From: Bacteroidetes/Chlorobi group bacterium ChocPot_Mid
GTDB taxonomy: Bacteria; Bacteroidota; Ignavibacteria; Kapaibacteriales; UBA2268
Assembly (NCBI GenBank): GCA_003731675.1
Contig: RCNQ01000261.1
Location: 1-17,829 of the forward strand
Length of the DNA stretch: 17,829 bases
Reading direction: 5' to 3'
Shown here piece after piece: positions 7,299-13,543 of this stretch (the stretch's first letter is position 1; each line of letters opens with the position of its first letter). The notes below the pieces were generated by a model that worked only from the letters and a program-made list of their open reading frames with translations, did no database searches and had not been told where the DNA came from. Position numbers and translations under genes: made by a program.

Positions 7299-8197
7299 CA
7301 AAAACCAAAGTTTTAATAATCGGTGCAGGACCTTCGGGAATATCAGCCGCAGTACAACTGAAACGAGAGGGTATTCATCTTGTTCTGATTGAAAAAAATG
7401 TAGTCGGAGGATTAATTGTTAATGCGAACAAAATTGAAAATTATCCCGGATTTCCCAAGGGAATAAGTGGTGTAAAGTTTGCTCAGCTTTTAAATAAGCA
7501 TCTTGTTCAATGGAATATAAAACCTGTAAAAGACAAAGTGATTAATTGCGAGTTTGTGAAGGAAAAATCTACTGGTGAAGAGAGTTTTGTGATTTCTTGT
7601 GAGAATGGTCAATTCAAATCGGAATATTTAATCATAGCAACAGGTACAAAGCCAGTGAAACCGAAAGATATTGTTATTCCAAAGGATTGCAAAGAATTTA
7701 TTTTTAATGAAATATTTCGGATATTAAGAGTAAAAAATAAAAATATAACAATAATCGGCGGAGGAGATGCGGCGTTTGATTATGCACTGAATTTAAGCAA
7801 GGAGAATAAGATAAGCATTTGCAACAGAAGTGATAAAATCAAAGCTTTGGATTTACTTGTAAACCGAGCAATGAAGGAAGACAACATTAAATATTATCCT
7901 CAATGCGTGTTGAGAAAAATCGTAAAGGCGAGGAGAGGTTTAGAGTTGAATTTTAAATTAAAGAACAGGAAGTTTGTAATTGAAACAGATATTTTAATTT
8001 TTGCAATCGGCAGAGAAGCTGATATTGATTATTTGGGAGGTTCTGTAAAAAATAGAATCGGAAAATTGATTTCTCAGAAGAGGTTGTTTCTTATAGGTGA
8101 TGTTAATAATGAAAAAAATCGTCAGCTAAGTATTTCCTGTGGAGACGGAGTCAGAGTAGCAATGGAAATAGCATTTGAGATTAAAAGCCAAATTTGA
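7295..8197 (+). CDS. Thioredoxin-reductase-like FAD/NAD(P)-dependent oxidoreductase lacking the CxxC
   Basis: 300 residues with the two-dinucleotide-domain layout of the thioredoxin reductase / ferredoxin-NADP reductase (TrxR-like) group. Seen: the FAD motif VLIIGAGPSGISAA (Gly10, 12, 15), GGLIVNANKIENYPGFPKGI (about 38-57, a hallmark of this group), ATG at about 115-117, the NAD(P) motif ITIIGGGDAAFDYAL (about 151-165), FAIGREADIDYL, and the terminal FAD-ribityl motif LFLIGDVNN (about 265-273). The CxxC that follows the first FAD segment and reduces thioredoxin is missing, so it should not be a classical thioredoxin reductase. It may reduce a ferredoxin, a small carrier or an organic substrate. 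The usual HRR NADPH motif reads CNRSDKI, so cofactor preference is uncertain. It overlaps the cysteine hydrolase by 4 bases and closes the operon. Confidence 0.85.
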   Translation: MTKTKVLIIGAGPSGISAAVQLKREGIHLVLIEKNVVGGLIVNANKIENYPGFPKGISGVKFAQLLNKHLVQWNIKPVKDKVINCEFVKEKSTGEESFVISCENGQFKSEYLIIATGTKPVKPKDIVIPKDCKEFIFNEIFRILRVKNKNITIIGGGDAAFDYALNLSKENKISICNRSDKIKALDLLVNRAMKEDNIKYYPQCVLRKIVKARRGLELNFKLKNRKFVIETDILIFAIGREADIDYLGGSVKNRIGKLISQKRLFLIGDVNNEKNRQLSISCGDGVRVAMEIAFEIKSQI

Positions 8198-8283
8198 AAA
8201 TAACAAAAAATAAGAAATTTCATTGTTTGAGGTAATTAAATACTTAAATTGAATTTTATTTACTAACAATTTTATAGGGAAAT

Positions 8284-9018
8284 ATGAATTTTTTCGTTTT
8301 TGATATAGAGACAATTCCATTGCCATTTGATTCTTTTTCTGAATCATCGCAGGAGTACATATTGAGGGGAACAACAACAGAAGAAGAGATAGCAAAGAGG
8401 AAAGCAGAAATGGCATTGACACCTTTGACAGCACAGGTCGTCTGCATAGGATTACAAATTGTGGAACGCAATGAGAAAACAAAGGAAGACAAGATACTGA
8501 AAGTTGGTGCTCTTGCAGTTGACAACGCATTGTCTGATAGTGAAGAGAGAAGAGAGAAATTATCGAATGATGTTCCGTGTAATATGTACAACGAAAAGGT
8601 ATGTATTGAAAAGTTCTGGAATTTTATATCAAAATATGACCCTGCACATTTGATTTCGTTCAATGGGCGAGCTTTTGATGCACCTTTTTTGATGCTACGT
8701 TCTGCCTTACTTGAGGTGAGACCGAGTAAAAATATAATGTCGGGAACGAAGTTTAATTATCCTTTGCACACTGACTTGATTGATGAACTGACTTTTTACA
8801 GTCCATCGTTTAACTATGGAGCGACAAAGAGATTCAACTTTGATTTTTACACAAGAGCATTTGGTCTTCCATCGCCCAAGGGAGAAGGTATAGATGGTTC
8901 AAAGGTTTCTGAATTTTATAATCAAGGGAAAATAATTGATATTGCAGAATACTGCCTAAGAGACGTAAAAGCTACATGGAGTCTGTATCTGCTTTGGGAG
9001 AAATATTTACATTTTTGA
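8284..9018 (+). CDS. PolB-type 3'-5' exonuclease domain protein
   Basis: 244-residue stand-alone DEDD exonuclease, resembling the family described as predicted 3'-5' exonuclease related to the exonuclease domain of PolB (DNA_pol_B_exo2). Exo I: VFDIET with Asp7 and Glu9. Exo II: ISFNGRAFDAPFL with Asp132. Exo III: AEYCLRDVKATWSLY with Tyr223 and Asp227, the DEDDy arrangement. The four metal-binding acidic residues are therefore present. No polymerase domain is attached; the likely role is DNA or RNA 3'-end trimming, substrate unknown. AGGGA lies 3 bases before the ATG at 8284. It follows the flavoprotein gene by 86 bases and may be a separate transcript. Its last 47 bases overlap the 3' end of the opposite-strand YihY gene. 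Confidence 0.88.
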   Translation: MNFFVFDIETIPLPFDSFSESSQEYILRGTTTEEEIAKRKAEMALTPLTAQVVCIGLQIVERNEKTKEDKILKVGALAVDNALSDSEERREKLSNDVPCNMYNEKVCIEKFWNFISKYDPAHLISFNGRAFDAPFLMLRSALLEVRPSKNIMSGTKFNYPLHTDLIDELTFYSPSFNYGATKRFNFDFYTRAFGLPSPKGEGIDGSKVSEFYNQGKIIDIAEYCLRDVKATWSLYLLWEKYLHF

Positions 9019-9940
9019 TGTATTCATCAAGATTTTCTCCGTATCGCCAGTCGTAATAGAATTTGCCAAGCTCGGCAGAAAACAATATGATGAAAGTCAG
9101 GTAATATACCCAAACAGCCATAGAAGCGAGAATTGCATAGGTGCCGTAAAACTTGCCATAAGCAGAAACTCCGCTTATATACCAGGCGAAAATATAACGA
9201 GATGCTTCCACAAAGATAACACAGGAAAAAATGCTGACCATTCTAACTGACCTTGGCATTTTTCTGTTAGGTACAAATCTGAATATCAGGTAAAACAGGA
9301 CAAAAGAGTTTGCAAGCGAGAATAAAAGTATATAAACCTTATTGAAAATAGTATCCAAAATATCTGGTGCAAGCTGGACGATGTAACTTTGGACAACTGA
9401 GATAATCGGTTGCACAAAGGACATTATCATAATTAGAATTGATATAACAATAATCAGAATAATATCCTGAAGTTTATAGAAGAAATAGGTTTTTGGTGTT
9501 GATATGTGAAATACTGTGTTTAATCCAGCTCTGAGTGAACTTAACAAAGCCGATGAAAGCCAAAGTAAAGTAAAGATACCAATCCAACCGACCAGAGAAC
9601 TTTTTGCAAAGATAACATAAACTTCGTTTAGTGTTGCTGTCAATACGTCTTTCAGCATTGGATTTTGGGGAATGATAAGATTGAGTTGTTCTGTTAAAAA
9701 TGAAGTAATCTTGTCTGCACCTATGGTAAGGTTTACGATATAAAGAGCAACGAGAAGCATTGGAATGACATAAAGAAGTATATTGAATGCAATGCCTGCG
9801 GCAATTAAGAAAGAATGGTTTTTGTCAATTCTTGTTATTAAAGTATCAACAACGGCAAGTATTCCGTGAACAATTTTATTTTTGATTCTTAGTTTTTCAA
9901 GAACCCATAATATTGTTTTATCCTTAATTTCCAGTTTCAT
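8972..9940 (-). CDS. YihY/BrkB-family inner-membrane protein
   Basis: 322 residues with about six hydrophobic segments spread from near residue 45 to 300. The first contains HSFLIAAGIAFNILLYVIPML, the family's N-terminal helix. Later segments include VGWIGIFTLLWLSSALLSSLRAGLNTVF, LQDIILIIVISILIMIM, FVLFYLIFRFVPNR and YGTYAILASMAVWVYYLTFIILFSAELGKFYYDWR. The RFVPNRK and GTYA..A.MAVWVYY blocks are characteristic of the family, once annotated ribonuclease BN or virulence factor BrkB and now regarded as a membrane protein of unclear function, possibly an envelope or lipid transporter. The short C-terminal tail is hydrophilic. The start is ATG 9940. The gene diverges from the lipoprotein gene at 10048 and overlaps the exonuclease gene tail to tail. 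Confidence 0.92.
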   Translation of the reverse strand: MKLEIKDKTILWVLEKLRIKNKIVHGILAVVDTLITRIDKNHSFLIAAGIAFNILLYVIPMLLVALYIVNLTIGADKITSFLTEQLNLIIPQNPMLKDVLTATLNEVYVIFAKSSLVGWIGIFTLLWLSSALLSSLRAGLNTVFHISTPKTYFFYKLQDIILIIVISILIMIMSFVQPIISVVQSYIVQLAPDILDTIFNKVYILLFSLANSFVLFYLIFRFVPNRKMPRSVRMVSIFSCVIFVEASRYIFAWYISGVSAYGKFYGTYAILASMAVWVYYLTFIILFSAELGKFYYDWRYGENLDEYIKNVNISPKADTDSM

Positions 9941-10003
9941 ATCAAATAGAAGTCATTCAATTTTACATATTCTTAATTAATTAGTTCGTCTCTTTTGCTT
10001 AAT

Positions 10004-10036
10004 TTTGACAAAATAATTTTAACAAGTTAAGAATAT
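10004..10036 (+). promoter_or_regulatory. Possible promoter for the Ig-like lipoprotein gene
   Basis: A perfect TTGACA (10005-10010) is followed 17 bases later by TAAGAAT (10028-10034), a poor -10 element, just before the ATG at 10048. In Bacteroidota the main sigma factor usually prefers TTTG and TAnnTTTG rather than TTGACA, so this may be chance. Confidence 0.2.
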
Positions 10037-10047
10037 TCATAATAAAA

Positions 10048-11844
10048 ATGAAATATAAAATAGCAGAAAGCGGAAAGTTGAAAGCAAAAAGCGGAAAGAT
10101 TTCGGAGCAAAATAAAAATATTTCGTTTAGAATTTGTCATTTCCTTGCTGACAATCGTATTCATTTTTCTTTTCTGTATTTTTTGACTTGTGTAATATTT
10201 TTCTCTTGTGCAAATCCACAGCCACCATCGGGAGGACCACCGGACAAGTCACCACCAGAAATAACGAGATATGCACCTGCACAAAGCACTTTGAATTTTG
10301 ACAGGAAGAGCGTCACTATTGAATTTAATAAGTATATGAATAAAAATTCTGTGCTTGAAAATGTCTTTATTTCACCATCTGTAAAGATGAAATATGAGTG
10401 GAGTGGCAAGGAACTGGAAATAAAATTTGAAGAGGATTTGCAAAAAAGCACAACATACGTATTTTCTCTTGGTACAGAATACTCGGATTTGAAAGGCAAT
10501 AAGCCGACAGAATCTTTTTCTTTAATATTTTCAACAGGAAATTATCTCGATAGCGGAGCAATAACAGGAAATCTGATTGACGCAAAGCCAGCGGGAGTGA
10601 GCATATATGCATACAGAATTGACAATATCAATCCTGACACTCTAAATCCAACGCATACAAAGCCAAATTACAGGACTCAGGCAGGACAGACAGGGAAATT
10701 CGATTTGGTAGCACTCAAGGAAGGAAGATACAGGATTATTGCTATAAGGGATAAGTTCAAAGACGAGATATACGACGTTGGCTTAGATGACTTTGGTGCG
10801 GCACCTTTTGATGTTGATGTCAAAGGTGATTCCATACCAGTAGTTAATCTGAGAATTGGACCGACGAAAGATGCAACAGCTCCACAACTTTTTTCGGCAG
10901 AAGGTTTGAATACAAATCATTTTGAACTTTCATTCAGCGAGCCAATGGATACAAATTTCATTAAGGCAGGAGCTTTCGAGATTCAGGACTCATTGGGGAA
11001 AGAAAGAGCAGAAGTTACAGGAGCAATGCTAAGCCCGAAATCTGCTGAGAAAGTATGGATATATACACAAATGCCTTTGGACTCGAGAAAAATATGGAAG
11101 ATAACAGCTTTGGCAGGTAAGAATATCTCAGTTCGGGATACAGCAGGAAACATAATTAGCGATACTATGAATTATGCCTTCTTCTATCCTGAAAATGGAG
11201 TGAATCAGACAAAACCAGAATTGATAAAAATGCCATATCCCGACAGCTCATTGTATGTACCTGTGATACCTGATTTAAATTTCACATTCAACATTCCAAT
11301 ATTAAAAAGTAATATTAAAGAAGCAGTGCGATTCATTGATATAGATTCTTTGCAGGTGTCTTTTGATATTGATTTCAAATCTGACAACATACTGAAAATC
11401 ATTCCCAAAAATAAGCTTGAACCAATCAAGTGGTATTTGTTGTTTATCAAAATGGATAGAATCACAGCCGCAAACAACCAGAAAGGAAAAGATACGACAT
11501 TGCGATTAAAATTCCGGATTGTAGATAATCGTAATTATGGAGGAATAAACGGGAAGATTAAGAATCTGACGCAAGCTGACACAAATCTGAAAATCATTAT
11601 TTACAACAACAACTACCGTGTTACGACAAGTCCGGGAGATGGAGGGAAATGGGTGATTAATTCAATTCCTGAGGGCAAATATCAATTCGAGCTTTTTTAT
11701 GATGCAGACGGAAATGGGAAATACAGTTTTGGTGAAGCATACCCGTTTAAACATTCAGAACCTTTTTTAAACATTAAGGAAGAAAAGGAAGTGCCTGCCC
11801 GATGGACTATTGAATTAGAGTTACCTGCACCAAACAGAGAATGA
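10048..11844 (+). CDS. Ig-like domain lipoprotein (SbsA-like Ig), Bacteroidota type
   Basis: 598 residues. A hydrophobic stretch (about 38-53) ends at Cys54 (VIFFSC-ANPQPPSGGPPDKSPPEI), so the mature protein is probably a lipoprotein with a Pro/Gly linker. It is followed by an SbsA-type Ig-like domain (about 69-165; NFDRKSVTIEFNKYM, then SLGTEYSDLKGNKP and FSLIFSTG), which is the standard layout of a widespread Bacteroidota lipoprotein family. Two further beta-rich repeats of the same kind follow (SFSEPMDTNFI; FTFNIPILKS), then a C-terminal carboxypeptidase-regulatory-like beta domain with DADGNGKYSFGE, an acidic loop that could bind calcium. Function unknown; probably envelope structure or gliding/secretion support. 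The start is uncertain: the N terminus before the signal is unusually long (about 37 residues) and carries a 7-residue tandem repeat (SGKLKAK/SGKISEQ), with no ATG nearer the signal. Confidence 0.82.
   Translation: MKYKIAESGKLKAKSGKISEQNKNISFRICHFLADNRIHFSFLYFLTCVIFFSCANPQPPSGGPPDKSPPEITRYAPAQSTLNFDRKSVTIEFNKYMNKNSVLENVFISPSVKMKYEWSGKELEIKFEEDLQKSTTYVFSLGTEYSDLKGNKPTESFSLIFSTGNYLDSGAITGNLIDAKPAGVSIYAYRIDNINPDTLNPTHTKPNYRTQAGQTGKFDLVALKEGRYRIIAIRDKFKDEIYDVGLDDFGAAPFDVDVKGDSIPVVNLRIGPTKDATAPQLFSAEGLNTNHFELSFSEPMDTNFIKAGAFEIQDSLGKERAEVTGAMLSPKSAEKVWIYTQMPLDSRKIWKITALAGKNISVRDTAGNIISDTMNYAFFYPENGVNQTKPELIKMPYPDSSLYVPVIPDLNFTFNIPILKSNIKEAVRFIDIDSLQVSFDIDFKSDNILKIIPKNKLEPIKWYLLFIKMDRITAANNQKGKDTTLRLKFRIVDNRNYGGINGKIKNLTQADTNLKIIIYNNNYRVTTSPGDGGKWVINSIPEGKYQFELFYDADGNGKYSFGEAYPFKHSEPFLNIKEEKEVPARWTIELELPAPNRE
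10067..10098 (+). repeat. Short direct repeat in the lipoprotein N terminus
   Basis: AAAGCGGAAAG occurs at 10067-10077 and again at 10088-10098, 21 bases (seven codons) apart, so it encodes repeated SGK residues within the low-complexity, Lys-rich start of the lipoprotein frame. Only two copies are seen. Confidence 0.5.
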
Positions 11845-11864
11845 TTTGATTTTTATAAAAAAAA

Positions 11865-11886
11865 GGAAGTACCGGGCGGCACTTCC
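11865..11886 (-). terminator. Intrinsic terminator (best on the minus strand)
   Basis: GGAAGT (11865-11870) pairs with ACTTCC (11881-11886) around a GC-rich ten-base centre that can add two further pairs. On the minus strand the stem is followed directly by eight T, a textbook terminator for the MqnA-like gene ending at 12034. On the plus strand it lies 20 bases after the lipoprotein stop with an A-run before it and a weaker T-rich tail, so it may act in both directions. Confidence 0.8.
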
Positions 11887-12033
11887 TCATTTGTTCAATT
11901 CTTTAGAGTTTCTATGAAAACTATTTTGTTTCCGTTTCGAAATTAAAAAGAAATTTTTAAATTTCAAAATATTTTTTTTAAAAAAGTGAAAAATATTATA
12001 ATCGATTTTGATTAATGATTGATATGTAAGGAC

Positions 12034-12828
12034 TTATAATGTCTCTGGGATTTCATTATCACGACCAAAAATTTTTACTTCGGGTATATCCTTAATCAAC
12101 TGATGGTAGTAAAGGAAATGGAAGGTTTGTGCTAAAGTATCTTCAAATTCAGCATTGAAACCGATTTCAATTTTTCCGTGACGTTCAGGTATGTCAATTT
12201 TGTGTGTTTTCTTTTCGTTAATTCCTAAACTTTTACTTTCAGTTAATTCGGAAAATGCTAAAATCAGCTTTTCAATTCCTTCGGGATGTTCTTCGTTTCT
12301 GCAAATCCAAAAAGCAAGAGGCATAGGCATTTCGAAAGTATCAGACCATTCTTCTCCAATGTCGAAAGAATTGAAATTGTTTTGACTTTGACCTAAGATA
12401 AAAGCGCAGTCAGCTTTTTCGAGCATTTCTTGTTCGGTGCCATGCTCAAGAACTACTTGAAGGTCCATATCGTATCTTTCAGCCAGTAATATTTTTGAAG
12501 CAAAAAAGAGAAATGAGTCCGAATCTTTTGTTGCTATGCTTTTGAATGTATCGAGTTCCTTTTGAAAAATAATTGATGCTACTTCTGTATAGCCGTTGAG
12601 ATAAATTGCTGAGTAAGGGAGAATTACAGCATCGGTTCTGCCGATATGTCTTCCGTATTCCAAAGGGTTTACCAGTGCTGAATCAACTCTTGCTGAGAGA
12701 AAATAATCCATACATTTTTTCTCACTGACTTTGAATATTTCTAAGTCATTTTCTTTGGAAAATCTATCCAAACTGTCTTTTTGAATATTTAGTGGTAAAT
12801 TGTCGGGTATTGCTAATTTTGTTTTCAT
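12034..12828 (-). CDS. MqnA/MqnD-like (VitK2_biosynth-type) binding-fold protein
   Basis: 264 residues without signal peptide or membrane segment. The order of motifs recalls the MqnA/MqnD and periplasmic-binding-protein-like family: DSALVNPLEYGRHIG (about 49-63), the ILPYSAIYLNGYTEVASIIF block (about 69-88; compare the family's I-x-P...I...G.V.S), a TKDSDSFLFFASKILLAERY helix region (about 100-119), ADCAFILGQSQNN (about 139-151), and FDIGEEWSDTFEMPMPLAFWI (about 155-175), closely like the DLGExWxxxTGLPFVFAxW block of MqnA. MqnA dehydrates chorismate in the futalosine route to menaquinone. The usual N-terminal YLNxxPL motif is missing here and no other menaquinone gene is nearby, so a true MqnA role is not shown. 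No Shine-Dalgarno sequence precedes the ATG at 12828. A strong terminator lies 147 bases after the stop. Confidence 0.55.
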   Translation of the reverse strand: MKTKLAIPDNLPLNIQKDSLDRFSKENDLEIFKVSEKKCMDYFLSARVDSALVNPLEYGRHIGRTDAVILPYSAIYLNGYTEVASIIFQKELDTFKSIATKDSDSFLFFASKILLAERYDMDLQVVLEHGTEQEMLEKADCAFILGQSQNNFNSFDIGEEWSDTFEMPMPLAFWICRNEEHPEGIEKLILAFSELTESKSLGINEKKTHKIDIPERHGKIEIGFNAEFEDTLAQTFHFLYYHQLIKDIPEVKIFGRDNEIPETL

Positions 12829-12903
12829 ATTTTTTTAGATATTTTTATAATTTTTGTAACGAAATTAAACTTTTTGTGTATATATTATTAATTGTTAACT
12901 GAT

Positions 12904-13452
12904 TTAGTAGTTATTTTGAAATGTTTTGAATTTTCGCAGTGCTTCGAATAAAGCGATGCCGACTGCAACGCTGACATTGAGAGAGTGCTTAACACCGAGC
13001 ATTGGGATTTCGATGGCGTCGTCGCAGGAATTGAGGATATTGTCATCAAGTCCGGTGATTTCGTTGCCTGCAATGATGCAAAGCGGGAAGTCATCGGGAT
13101 TTAATGAGTCGTAGCTTCGCTTTTTGTCGGTGATTTCAAGGGCAAAAACCTTGTAGTGTTGTTCTTTGTATTTAGTGATTGCTTTGAAGATGTCTTTTTC
13201 GTAGCTCCAAGGAACTGTTTCGACGGCACCGAGAGCGGTTTTCTCAATTTCCTTTCTTGGAGGATAAGGTGTATAGCCGCAAAGCGTAAGTTCAGATACA
13301 AGTGCCGCATCGCATGTTCGGAATATTGAGCCGACATTGTAAAGCGAACGGACATTGTGTACCATTAGGGATATGGGAGAACGTTGCACTTTTTGTACCT
13401 GTTCAACAGTGAGACGTTCTGCTAAAATCTGGCTATGTAAAAGTTTTTTCAA
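12904..13452 (-). CDS. TrmH/SpoU-family RNA 2'-O-methyltransferase
   Basis: 182-residue SPOUT-fold methyltransferase. The three SpoU motifs are present: motif 1 HNVRSLYNVGSIFRTCDAA (about 32-50; Asn33, Arg45), motif 2 LCIIAGNEITGLDD (about 124-137; Glu131), and motif 3 IEIPMLGVKHSLNVSVAVGIALFEAL (about 148-173; Asn159), which forms the trefoil-knot S-adenosylmethionine site. The family methylates ribose 2'-OH in tRNA or rRNA. The short form lacks the N-terminal L30e-like extension of RlmB/TrmH-23S enzymes, so a tRNA target (TrmH-like, or a related site) is more likely but unproven. Starts at ATG 13452; 75 bases separate its stop from the MqnA-like start on the same strand, so the two may be co-transcribed. 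Confidence 0.93.
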   Translation of the reverse strand: MKKLLHSQILAERLTVEQVQKVQRSPISLMVHNVRSLYNVGSIFRTCDAALVSELTLCGYTPYPPRKEIEKTALGAVETVPWSYEKDIFKAITKYKEQHYKVFALEITDKKRSYDSLNPDDFPLCIIAGNEITGLDDNILNSCDDAIEIPMLGVKHSLNVSVAVGIALFEALRKFKTFQNNY

Positions 13453-13543
13453 ATTAATCGTAAAAAATAGTGTTTTTAATAATAATAATTAATTAACTAA
13501 TAAGTCATAATTTAAAATTAAGAAAATATTTTATAGTAATAAA

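Noticed and set aside
8126..8663. Two minus-strand frames of about 135 codons near the exonuclease start
   Set aside because: They are shadows of the exonuclease and flavoprotein genes, with no domain and Ser/Leu-rich composition typical of antisense reading.
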